The notes beneath the pieces were generated by a model that saw only the letters and a program-made list of their open reading frames with translations, searched no databases and was not told the DNA's origin. The translations under genes and the position numbers were made by a program. Source: JAJACP01 sp964350245 (lineage in GTDB: Bacteria > Chlamydiota > Chlamydiia > Chlamydiales > JAAKFR01). Taken from it: a stretch of 64,000 bases of DNA. The stretch is taken from the NCBI GenBank assembly GCA_964350245.1, contig CAYGJC010000006.1, positions 39,933 through 103,932 of the forward strand, given 5' to 3'. Positions 33,965 to 41,696 of the stretch are shown piece by piece. Positions within the stretch are counted from its first letter, which is position 1; every line of letters begins with the position of its first letter.

Positions 33965-36900
33965 TCAATGCCAATCATGAGAAGATGTGATTTCTCTCCA
34001 TTTTTGTACCATCTTGGCCACCAAAGGTGCCGCATCTTTACCCCATTCTCCTTTCCTTAAATACACAACCACAACAAGTTCTGGCTTAGAAAAATCATCG
34101 CTTTCATACGAGATTGCCCCGAACCAAACATCTTTAGAAGGCAACTTTCCCGATGTGCCATCTAAACTATAGCGCTCGACAGTGTCGGCAGTACTCGTTT
34201 TTCCTATGATTTGTCTAACCAAGTCATCAGAAAATTGATGTTTAAGAGAGCGTGCCGTTCCCTTCCCCCCCATGACAACCTGACGCAATCCCTCTAAAAG
34301 TAAATTTTGCACTTGAGCGGGCATAAAGACTTTCCAACGTACCTGCTTCTCAGCACGCACAATTTGTGGCTTCAAAACCTCTCCACCATTAGCTAAAGCA
34401 GAGAGCATCACAGCAGTTTGTAGGGGCGTACCGATCATGGTATGCTGCCCAATTGACATGGCGTAAAGACCCGTGCGATTGTACGCAACATCTTTGGGAA
34501 TGCTACCAATATACTCTCCTGGCAGATCCAATCCTGTCTTGCAGCCAAATCCAAATTGAGCCGCCGCTGCGCACAGATCTTCGGGATCTTCCAAAATATC
34601 ACCCGCGAGCAGAGCAAAATACGGATTACTTGAGGTTTCCAGCGCTTTTACCATATCCACACGCCCTACACCTGCATGCTCTGACCGCGGCAGTCTTCCT
34701 CCGCGATAATAGAGGGGAATCGTGCGTCCATCGAGCGTATAACCTACGTTCCAACCTCCTCCTTTACCCCAAGTTCGATGCTTATCATCTATTATTGTCA
34801 ATGGGTTAAGGTCTGTTATATTTTGCTCATACCGTTGACGTAATGCTTCGTAGGCCGGAATGATTTTAAAAATCGAGCCAATCATCGTGGCCTGACGAAA
34901 CGCATAGGAACGTGCAAATCCGTGGCCATAAGTAGGGTAAAAAGTGGAAGCAAGATGCTTTTCACAAGAGCCATGTAACCCGGAATATGTCCCTAGAAGA
35001 GGACGATCCAGCTCTTCAAAGCGACGCAATCCTTGTAAGTAAGGAAAAAGCAGAGAGGTGTGGGCAAGCGGCTCGATTAGGTCCTTAAGACGGTGATAGT
35101 GATAGACCCAAGGAAGGGCACAGTGCGCTCCAGCTGCAAGTTCTGTGCACCAGCTGGCCAAGGTGTGGAGGTAAGGGGTGAGCTCCGTTTCAACCAAAGA
35201 GGTCTTTCCTGTTAGAATGAGAGCCATAAAGTCCCATCGATACTGCTTCCAAAAAAGGCTAAACCTCTCATTTTCAGCCTGGTCTAAATAATCGATGTAA
35301 GGACGAGCATATTTACGACCCGCTATCTTCTCCTCTTCTCTCCGCTGCGTCAAATATTCCTTAAATGCATGCTCCCTCCATTTTTTAAAATCATGCTCTC
35401 TATAAAGGGCGCGCACAATCTCGCAAACGGCTTCATCAATCGAAACCATTCTCCCAGCGGCCTCTCTATACTCCTTAAGTGGAATCTTTCCCATTAACTC
35501 AGTCAAAACAGGTGTAAAGCGACGTGCATCTACGACCAATCGATAGAGATCGGTTAGAAGAAGCTTTTCGTAGTTGAGCGGCAGGAGCTTGAAATAGGGT
35601 GCCAATTCCCGACAAATGCCCTCAATTTGAGGCTGAAGCTGAACGACTCTCTCTTTAAAATATTCCTGTTCCTGGAGCGTAAAAGTGACGCCGGTCGGAA
35701 CCTCATTTTCTCCTTGGTAAACGGCATCAAATACTTTTGCCGGTGTGATAGAAAACAGATTTGTCTGGAAAAGAGCGACGAGCTGCTCCACTTTTCTCTG
35801 AATCCAAACAGCCTCTCCAATCGTCCCCTTTGTTTCCAAAACATGCCTAACAAGCGACGACTCAGGTAGCGTGCATCTCAAAAAAGCATCCCAGTCAAGT
35901 TCTAATTGTTCTTCATAGAACGTCTCTGAATACGAGTCATACCGCTCCCGTGTCAGAGGTTGCTTCAGATCCCACACATTTCCAATATAATGTTCAGACT
36001 CAAGCCATTGATTAATACGCGCTTTTTTACGAGCCACCTCTTCCAGGGCACCGGAAAGGATAAAGTCGTTAGGATCAAAGCGGGGAAACGTGGCCATCGC
36101 ATAAATTTCCCCCGTTTGGGGTGCCATAGCCACAATAGCCCCTCCTCGTATCCACGGCTGATTTTCAGGAATCTTTTCACGCCTCTTGACCGCAGCAGGG
36201 CGCATGCTTGGAGGGTGTTGGTCATAATCGGCCAAAAGCTTTTCTGCATAGGCCTGGAGTTCAGCTGAGAGGGTGAGTTCGATCCGCTCGCCCGGAACGG
36301 GAGATTGTGAACCGGGCAGTTCACGCACAAAATTCCCCCGCGTGTCTGATAGGTAAATGTGCTTGCCTCGCAAACCTCTTAAGCGGGCATCAAATGCCGC
36401 TTCCACCCCCATTTTTCCAACAAAATCATTGATTGTGTATGCTGTTTTTTCCAATTGATGGAGTCTCAGCTCCACCTCCTCAATGGTGGAGTACCCCTCA
36501 GGCAACGCGGGCTTTTCTCCTTCGTCTTGAGAAGCAAGACACTCTCTGAGCTCTTGCAGCTCGTGTGTAATGGCTTGATATTGCGGCCGACTTATGGGGC
36601 CTAGGTAACCAATCACCTCCCCACCTACCCTTCCAAGAGGATAACACCTTTTTGCTGAAATCTCTGCATGGATTCCCGGCCAGTCTTTTTCGAGCATTTT
36701 GAGCCGAAAATAATCCTGCTCGGAAATATCTTCTTTAAGTAGGCAAGGAACATTGCCTAAAATAGCTGCCCTTGCATGAATCAGATCTTCTATACGCTCC
36801 GGCTCTAAATGCAGCTCTTCCCCCAGTTTTTTGGAAAGAGCGGTAATATACTCTTTCCGGAACGGCCGTTTCACCCGTTTTCCATCCGAATTTTTTTCCC

Positions 36901-37189
36901 ATACAGTTCGGGGAAGCTCGCGAATGCCTCCATAGCAAACACCTGCGTTATACTGCGTCTTATTGATTGCCAAAGGAGTCTGAAATCGGTCGCAGATTGT
37001 GGCTCTTTCTGCCCTTTCTGCCACCTCTCTTGTCTGAGGTCGACGCGCTTCGTCAACTTTCTCATCATGCTGGACAATAGCCACATGCCACACCCTAAAA
37101 AGGATCAGAAGAATCACCACCAGGATTCCGTTTAAAATCCGGTTCGCTTTCTCGGGGATGTTGTCCTTGTTTACGCGCCGCTTTCTCAC
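33965..37189 (-). CDS. penicillin-binding protein 2-like transpeptidase
   Basis: This 1074-residue class B PBP matches chlamydial PBP2 (CT682). It has an N-terminal anchor (RILNGILVVILLILFRVWHV, about 17-36), a pedestal domain (ATICDRFQTPLA) and the transpeptidase domain. The SxxK motif is SIFK (near 770), and the SxN motif is SSN (near 849). The third motif is KTS (GKTSTAD, near 994) instead of KTG. An insertion of roughly 300 residues (about 390-700) separates the pedestal from the catalytic core. Chlamydial PBP2 makes septal peptidoglycan at division. It is followed by the TPR gene. Confidence 0.9.
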   Translation of the reverse strand: MRKRRVNKDNIPEKANRILNGILVVILLILFRVWHVAIVQHDEKVDEARRPQTREVAERAERATICDRFQTPLAINKTQYNAGVCYGGIRELPRTVWEKNSDGKRVKRPFRKEYITALSKKLGEELHLEPERIEDLIHARAAILGNVPCLLKEDISEQDYFRLKMLEKDWPGIHAEISAKRCYPLGRVGGEVIGYLGPISRPQYQAITHELQELRECLASQDEGEKPALPEGYSTIEEVELRLHQLEKTAYTINDFVGKMGVEAAFDARLRGLRGKHIYLSDTRGNFVRELPGSQSPVPGERIELTLSAELQAYAEKLLADYDQHPPSMRPAAVKRREKIPENQPWIRGGAIVAMAPQTGEIYAMATFPRFDPNDFILSGALEEVARKKARINQWLESEHYIGNVWDLKQPLTRERYDSYSETFYEEQLELDWDAFLRCTLPESSLVRHVLETKGTIGEAVWIQRKVEQLVALFQTNLFSITPAKVFDAVYQGENEVPTGVTFTLQEQEYFKERVVQLQPQIEGICRELAPYFKLLPLNYEKLLLTDLYRLVVDARRFTPVLTELMGKIPLKEYREAAGRMVSIDEAVCEIVRALYREHDFKKWREHAFKEYLTQRREEEKIAGRKYARPYIDYLDQAENERFSLFWKQYRWDFMALILTGKTSLVETELTPYLHTLASWCTELAAGAHCALPWVYHYHRLKDLIEPLAHTSLLFPYLQGLRRFEELDRPLLGTYSGLHGSCEKHLASTFYPTYGHGFARSYAFRQATMIGSIFKIIPAYEALRQRYEQNITDLNPLTIIDDKHRTWGKGGGWNVGYTLDGRTIPLYYRGGRLPRSEHAGVGRVDMVKALETSSNPYFALLAGDILEDPEDLCAAAAQFGFGCKTGLDLPGEYIGSIPKDVAYNRTGLYAMSIGQHTMIGTPLQTAVMLSALANGGEVLKPQIVRAEKQVRWKVFMPAQVQNLLLEGLRQVVMGGKGTARSLKHQFSDDLVRQIIGKTSTADTVERYSLDGTSGKLPSKDVWFGAISYESDDFSKPELVVVVYLRKGEWGKDAAPLVAKMVQKWREITSSHDWH

Positions 37190-37219
37190 ACATCCATACT
37201 AGGTGAAAAATACTTTGGT

Positions 37220-37249
37220 TTGAATAAAAAACGGACTTTGGGCTATAGT
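37220..37249 (+). promoter_or_regulatory. predicted promoter of tRNA-Gly (and possibly rpsB operon)
   Basis: TTGAAT (37220-37225) and TATAGT (37244-37249) are separated by 18 bases and lie 12 bases upstream of the tRNA. No terminator is visible between the tRNA and rpsB, so read-through into rpsB-tsf-pyrH-frr is likely. Confidence 0.6.
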
Positions 37250-37260
37250 TCCCTTGTTTC

Positions 37261-37331
37261 GCGCCTGTAGCTCAATGGTAGAGCAGAAGCCTTCCAAGCT
37301 TCTGGTGTCAGTTCGATTCTGATCAGGCGCT
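37261..37331 (+). tRNA. tRNA-Gly (anticodon TCC)
   Basis: All four stems fold: acceptor GCGCCTG/CAGGCGC, D-stem GCTC/GAGC, anticodon stem GAAGC/GCTTC with loop CTTCCAA (TCC at 37293-37295), and a T-arm with TTCGATT. The discriminator base is T and CCA is not encoded. A tRNA-Gly beside rpsB is also known in Chlamydia, next to ompA. Confidence 0.95.
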
Positions 37332-37417
37332 TGTATTCAAAGTATTTTTTAACCAAGACCGAAATCCTAACTCTGTTAGGATGCCGCGTCAAAAAGAAGG
37401 GACAAGGCTTGGTATCT

Positions 37418-38143
37418 ATGAAAAAAGATGTCAGTATTAAAGACCTATTAGAAGCTGGGGCACATTTTGGCCACCAGAAACGCCGTTGGAACCCTAAGAT
37501 GGAGCGCTTCATCTTAGAGGTACGCAATGGACTCTATATTATTGATTTGGCGAAGACTCTTCAACTCCTAAGAAAAGGAATTGAGCTCATTACCCAAACC
37601 GTCGCGGACAAAAAATCGATTCTTTTTGTCGGAACAAAAAAACAAGCCAAATCGGTGATCCGAGAGTGCGCTGAGGCGTGTGGTGAGTTTTATGTATGCG
37701 AGCGCTGGCTCGGCGGGATGCTCACGAATATGAGTACCATTCGCAACTCCATTAAAACTCTTGAAAAAGTCGAACACAATCTCGCTACAGGTGGCGATGG
37801 ATTCACTAAAAAAGAAATGGTCTTACTCACTAAAAAGCAGGAAAAACTCGAGCGAAATCTTTCTGGGATCCGCTCTATGCGGAAAATTCCCGGGCTATTA
37901 GTAGTTGTCGACCCTAGCCATGAGCACATTGCTGTTGCCGAAGCGCGTAAGCTAGGAATTCCTGTTTTAGGTCTTGTTGACACAAACTGTGATCCTGATT
38001 CAGTTGATCACGTGATTCCCTGTAACGATGACGCTCTAAAGAGTGTTAGACTCATTGTCCAGGCTTTAACACAAGCCGCTATTGACCAAAAAAATGATTC
38101 CAATTTCTCTCTGCAAAAAGAGGGAGAGGAGGTAGCCACATGA
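37418..38143 (+). CDS. rpsB: 30S ribosomal protein S2
   Basis: RpsB (241 residues) starts at ATG 37418 (MKKDVSIKDLLEAGAHFGHQ), which fits the family; longer frames upstream would run into the tRNA. Conserved segments are GHQKRRWNPKM, FVGTKKQAK, RWLGGMLTN and GLVDTNCDPDSVDHVIPCNDDA. It is the first protein gene of rpsB-tsf-pyrH-frr and its stop overlaps the tsf ATG by four bases. Confidence 0.97.
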   Translation: MKKDVSIKDLLEAGAHFGHQKRRWNPKMERFILEVRNGLYIIDLAKTLQLLRKGIELITQTVADKKSILFVGTKKQAKSVIRECAEACGEFYVCERWLGGMLTNMSTIRNSIKTLEKVEHNLATGGDGFTKKEMVLLTKKQEKLERNLSGIRSMRKIPGLLVVVDPSHEHIAVAEARKLGIPVLGLVDTNCDPDSVDHVIPCNDDALKSVRLIVQALTQAAIDQKNDSNFSLQKEGEEVAT

Positions 38144-38988
38144 CACAAATTACTCCCCAAATGTTAAAAGAGCTCCGTGACCGAACAGGAATCGGAATGG
38201 GTAAGTGTAAGGAAGCTTTACAAGAGTCTAATGGCGATATCGAGCTTGCTATTGCAAACCTACGTAAAGCAGGAATGGCCTCTGCTGTTAAGAAAGAGGG
38301 ACGCGAAACCAACGAGGGCGTGATCCGCAGCGCGGATAATGGGAAGACGGTCGCTCTTGTAGAAATCAATGCCGAAACCGACTTTGTGGTTAACAATGAG
38401 CGCTTTCAAGAGTTTGCTACTAATCTTGCTGAAGAGGTGTGTCAGACGCAACCTGCTAATGTGGAAGACTTTCTAGCACAAACTTATTCAAAAGACACTA
38501 ATGTAACGATCGATCAATACCGTGCTACTGTCGTTCAGAGCCTTGGCGAAAACATTCAGATTCGTCGCATTGAACTCTTCCCTAAAAAAGCAGAGACTTC
38601 TCTTGCTGTCTACACGCACGCAGGTGGTAAACTTGTCACGCTCGTCGAGGTGACAGGGTCCAGTGAAGAAGAGGCGCTGGCCAAAGACATCGCCATGCAC
38701 GTGGCTGCCGAAGCCCCTGAATACCTCTCTGCAAAAGAGATCCCAGAGCGTGTGATTGAGCATGAGAAAGAGATCGCAAAAGCTCAAGTCAAAAACAAGC
38801 CTGAAAATATTATCGAGAAAATTCTTGAAGGGAAACTGCGGGCCTATTTTGATCAAGTGTGCCTACTCAACCAGCGCTTTGTGAAAAACCCGGACCTCAC
38901 CATTCAAGCGCTTGTCGAACAAAGGGGCAAAGAGTGCGGCAAGCCGCTTACTGTCTCACAATTTCTACGTTGGAGAGTGGGCGAGTAA
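38140..38988 (+). CDS. tsf: translation elongation factor Ts
   Basis: EF-Ts (282 residues) recycles EF-Tu by nucleotide exchange. The N-terminal UBA-like domain with LRDRTGIGMGKCKEAL and the core motif INAETDFVVNNERF (the TDFV motif that contacts EF-Tu) are intact. It is coupled to rpsB by an ATGA overlap and followed after two bases by pyrH. Confidence 0.97.
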   Translation: MTQITPQMLKELRDRTGIGMGKCKEALQESNGDIELAIANLRKAGMASAVKKEGRETNEGVIRSADNGKTVALVEINAETDFVVNNERFQEFATNLAEEVCQTQPANVEDFLAQTYSKDTNVTIDQYRATVVQSLGENIQIRRIELFPKKAETSLAVYTHAGGKLVTLVEVTGSSEEEALAKDIAMHVAAEAPEYLSAKEIPERVIEHEKEIAKAQVKNKPENIIEKILEGKLRAYFDQVCLLNQRFVKNPDLTIQALVEQRGKECGKPLTVSQFLRWRVGE

Positions 38989-38990
38989 GA

Positions 38991-39707
38991 ATGGGTGCCT
39001 ATCGCAGAATTCTGCTAAAATTATCGGGCGAGGCTCTTATGGGAGACCAGCCATTTGGCATTTCCCATGAGGCCTGCTCACATGTAGCCAGCAGCATCTG
39101 CGCCTTGCAAAAGGAAGGTTACCAAGTAGGTGTTGTAGTGGGTGGAGGCAATCTTTATCGCGGTATTCAGCAAGGACCTGAGCTGGGTATTGAGCGTACT
39201 CCCGCTGACCAAATGGGCATGCTTTCTACGCTGATCAATGGAGTCGCTTTAAAAAGCGCGCTTGTTGATTCAGGGTGCACTGTTCGGATGATCTCCGCAC
39301 TTGACTGTCCTAAAATTGCAGAATCCTACCAGTGGGATCGTGTAATGGAATACCTGAAAGAGGGTGTGATTGTCCTTTTTGTGGGCGGCACCGGGCATCC
39401 TTATTTCACTACTGACACAAATGCAGCGCTTCGCGCATGCGAGATGAAAGCTGATATTCTTCTTAAAGCGACGACCCGTGTTGATGGTGTTTTTGATAAA
39501 GACCCCAGAAAACACCCCGATGCAAAACCCTATTCAACCATTTCTTTTCTCGAGGTTTTAGAAAAGCAGCTCGGAATTATGGATCTTTCTGCTGTTACGA
39601 TGTGCATGCAGGCAGGCATCCCGATTCGTGTCTTTAATTTTTACAAAGCCTCTTTAACAGATGCGCTGACTGATCAACCAATTGGAACACTCATACAAGA
39701 GAAATAA
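38991..39707 (+). CDS. pyrH: UMP kinase
   Basis: PyrH (238 residues) phosphorylates UMP to UDP. ATG 38991 gives the family N-terminus MGAYRRILLKLSGEAL; a longer frame upstream overlaps tsf and is rejected. Motifs GGGNLYRG, DQMGMLSTLINGVAL, GGTGHPYFTTDTNAALRA and KATTRVDGVFDKDP are diagnostic of bacterial UMP kinases. It lies between tsf and frr, as in CT677-679. Confidence 0.97.
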   Translation: MGAYRRILLKLSGEALMGDQPFGISHEACSHVASSICALQKEGYQVGVVVGGGNLYRGIQQGPELGIERTPADQMGMLSTLINGVALKSALVDSGCTVRMISALDCPKIAESYQWDRVMEYLKEGVIVLFVGGTGHPYFTTDTNAALRACEMKADILLKATTRVDGVFDKDPRKHPDAKPYSTISFLEVLEKQLGIMDLSAVTMCMQAGIPIRVFNFYKASLTDALTDQPIGTLIQEK

Positions 39708-39712
39708 CGAGT

Positions 39713-40264
39713 ATGGATACGATGAAAGAGACAGAGAAAAAGATGCAAGGAGCCCTAGATCATCTTAAAACTGATCTAAAAGGGTTACGAACAGGACGGG
39801 CCAATCCTTCCGCCCTGGAAACTGTTTTTGTAGAGGTCTACGGCGCGCAAATGCGTATTCAAGATGTAGCGACAATTTCAGTTCCTGAGCCAAGACAACT
39901 TTTGATTTCCCCTTTTGACGCGCAGAATGTACATGCCATTGCTAAGGGAGTGGAGGCGGCAAACCTCAATCTTCAGCCTGTGGTTGATGGTAATGTGGTG
40001 CGCATCAAGATCCCTGAGATGGATCAATCGGTTAGGCAAGATATGGTCAAACAAGCCAAGCGCAAATGCGAGGAGGCTAAGATCAGCATCCGTAACGCGC
40101 GGCGTGATGGAAATGAGCAAGTGAAAAAGCAAAAAGCTGATGGTGACATTCCTGAGGATGTCATGAAAAAGCTTGAGAAAAAGATTCAGGAATTGACCGA
40201 TAAATACTGCAAAGACGCAGATAGCTTGACAGAAGAGAAAGAAAAAGAGATTCTAACACTTTAG
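39713..40264 (+). CDS. frr: ribosome recycling factor
   Basis: Frr (183 residues) splits post-termination ribosomes with EF-G. The sequence shows the three-helix bundle pattern and the conserved LRTGRANPSALE, SVPEPRQLLISPFD, VRIKIPEMDQ and ISIRNARRDGN segments. It closes the rpsB operon five bases after pyrH. Confidence 0.97.
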   Translation: MDTMKETEKKMQGALDHLKTDLKGLRTGRANPSALETVFVEVYGAQMRIQDVATISVPEPRQLLISPFDAQNVHAIAKGVEAANLNLQPVVDGNVVRIKIPEMDQSVRQDMVKQAKRKCEEAKISIRNARRDGNEQVKKQKADGDIPEDVMKKLEKKIQELTDKYCKDADSLTEEKEKEILTL

Positions 40265-40278
40265 GATGCGAGTTCCTG

Positions 40279-40307
40279 TTGCGCATTATGGAGTGGTTCT
40301 GTAAAAT
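40279..40307 (+). promoter_or_regulatory. predicted promoter of the tRNA-Glu/tRNA-Lys pair
   Basis: TTGCGC (40279-40284) and TAAAAT (40302-40307) are separated by 17 bases and end 33 bases upstream of tRNA-Glu. Confidence 0.55.
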
Positions 40308-40339
40308 GGCCACACCTTTTAGGGATTGTGTCCCTTTTA

Positions 40340-40414
40340 GGCCCCATCGTCTAGTCTGGCCTAGGACACCGGATTTTCATTCCGACAACAGGGGTTCGAA
40401 TCCCCTTGGGGTCA
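40340..40414 (+). tRNA. tRNA-Glu (anticodon TTC)
   Basis: The acceptor stem GGCCCCA/TGGGGTC, a D-arm starting GTCTAG, the anticodon stem CCGGA/TTCCG with loop TTTTCAT (anticodon TTC) and the T-arm AGGGG-TTCGAAT-CCCCT all fold. Discriminator A; CCA not encoded. It is two bases upstream of tRNA-Lys. Confidence 0.93.
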
Positions 40415-40416
40415 TA

Positions 40417-40490
40417 GGGTCTTTAGCTCAGTTGGTTAGAGCACCTCACTTTTAATGAGGGGGTCGATGGTTCGAGTCCATCAAGACCCA
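40417..40490 (+). tRNA. tRNA-Lys (anticodon TTT)
   Basis: Acceptor GGGTCTT/AAGACCC, D-stem GCTC/GAGC, anticodon stem CCTCA/TGAGG with loop CTTTTAA (anticodon TTT) and T-arm GATGG-TTCGAGT-CCATC are perfect. Discriminator A; CCA not encoded. A strong terminator follows after five bases. Confidence 0.96.
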
Positions 40491-40495
40491 TTTTC

Positions 40496-40527
40496 GAGAG
40501 TGGCACTTCTTGCCACTCTCTTTTTTT
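40496..40527 (+). terminator. intrinsic terminator after tRNA-Lys
   Basis: GAGAGTGGCA and TGCCACTCTC form a perfect 10-bp stem around CTTCT and are followed by T7. The next start codon (40533) is only five bases beyond the T tract. Confidence 0.9.
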
Positions 40528-40532
40528 GCCTT

Positions 40533-41123
40533 ATGATAGAAAAATATTTACGTGCCTCCTATCAGTCTTTTTTTGCTGACCCTCTTGCCCGCAGGCTCTG
40601 CCGTCTCTCTCCCTCATTTCTTACTCTATTGGGCGGTAGCCTTGGCTTGATAGCGGCCATACTGATCGCTCTCAAAAGTAATTGGTATGCCCTCGCCTTT
40701 TTACTGTTGTCAGGCCTTTTGGACACTCTTGATGGAACAGTGGCTCGATTGAAAAAACAGACGTCTGTTTTAGGAACTGTCTACGACATCGTTGCGGACC
40801 GCCTTGTTGAAGGGGCCATTGTAATGGGACTGTATCTCTATGCACCAGAGAGTCGGGCATTTTTTTGTCTTCTCATGTTCATGAGCATTTTGCTTTGCAT
40901 TACGTCGTTTCTGGTTGTAGGCATTTTCAGTCAGAACACCTCAGACAAAGGCTTTTTTTACAGCCCCGGGCTGATTGAAAGGAGCGAGGCTTTTGTTTTT
41001 TTTATTTTAATGATCGTCCTTCCCTCTTTGTTTACCCTTCTCAGTCTTCTCTTCGCTATTCTTGTCTTTCTCACCGCCATCATTCGTCTTGCTCAGTTCA
41101 GAGCTTATAATAGATTCAGTTGA
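40533..41123 (+). CDS. CDP-alcohol phosphatidyltransferase
   Basis: This 196-residue membrane enzyme transfers a phosphatidyl group from CDP-diacylglycerol to an alcohol. The complete catalytic motif is seen: Asp64-x2-Asp67-Gly68-x2-Ala71-Arg72-x8-Gly81-x3-Asp85-x3-Asp89. About five or six hydrophobic helices surround it. The alcohol (glycerol phosphate, serine or other) is not identifiable, although PgsA-like is plausible. ATG 40533 has no ribosome site and lies five bases after a terminator; an in-frame ATG at 40455 lies inside tRNA-Lys and is rejected. Confidence 0.85.
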   Translation: MIEKYLRASYQSFFADPLARRLCRLSPSFLTLLGGSLGLIAAILIALKSNWYALAFLLLSGLLDTLDGTVARLKKQTSVLGTVYDIVADRLVEGAIVMGLYLYAPESRAFFCLLMFMSILLCITSFLVVGIFSQNTSDKGFFYSPGLIERSEAFVFFILMIVLPSLFTLLSLLFAILVFLTAIIRLAQFRAYNRFS

Positions 41124-41159
41124 GAATATTAAGTGTCATGAGTAAGCTCTGGATTTTAA

Positions 41160-41696
41160 TTGCCCCTAATCAATATGCCTGATCGCCCACTAGACTGCAC
41201 CGAATGCAAAAAGCCCGCTACCGTTTGCTATACTGAAGTGGTGGGGAGCAAGCTCACACGCACCATCATGTGTGCAGACTGTCCCCATCTCGAAAAAAAG
41301 CTTCACGGAACCGTACATAGAGAAGGTCCGGGTAAAGAGGCTAAAACAACCAGCCTTGCGTGTGGTAACTGCGGCACCTCGCTTGAGTCCATTCGCATGG
41401 GTCATCCACTGGGTTGTGTGGAGTGCTACGAGGTCTTTGCAGATGTGCTTATTGAGGAACTACTCAAAGAAAAACGGATCTCCCGCCACCTCACCTCAAA
41501 CAAACGCACTCAACCACTTCACATTGGGCGCGCTCCGGGTGAGGTAACGGAAGTAAGCCCCACTCTGCGCCTGATCGCGCTTAATGAAGCGCTCGATGAA
41601 ACATTGATTCGAGAAGACTACGAACAAGCCGCGCTGCTGCGAGATCAGATCCGCGCAATAAAGGAGAAGGCTAAGGATGAAGAAGGGAAAAAGTGA
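41160..41696 (+). CDS. mcsA: McsA-like zinc-finger protein with UVR motif
   Basis: The 178-residue protein has four CxxC pairs (CTEC, CADC, CGNC, CVEC) in its first 90 residues, the zinc pattern of McsA. A C-terminal UVR motif (IREDYEQAALLRDQIRAIKEKA) follows. McsA activates the protein arginine kinase McsB in Firmicutes. It overlaps mcsB by 20 bases, and the pair corresponds to CT676/CT675 directly upstream of the T3SS genes in Chlamydia. ATG 41160 or 41175 could be used; neither has a strong ribosome site. Confidence 0.85.
   Translation: MPLINMPDRPLDCTECKKPATVCYTEVVGSKLTRTIMCADCPHLEKKLHGTVHREGPGKEAKTTSLACGNCGTSLESIRMGHPLGCVECYEVFADVLIEELLKEKRISRHLTSNKRTQPLHIGRAPGEVTEVSPTLRLIALNEALDETLIREDYEQAALLRDQIRAIKEKAKDEEGKK

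Noticed and set aside
40455..40532. Longer N-terminus for the CDP-alcohol phosphatidyltransferase
   Set aside because: It would start inside tRNA-Lys and read through the terminator; family length fits the ATG at 40533.
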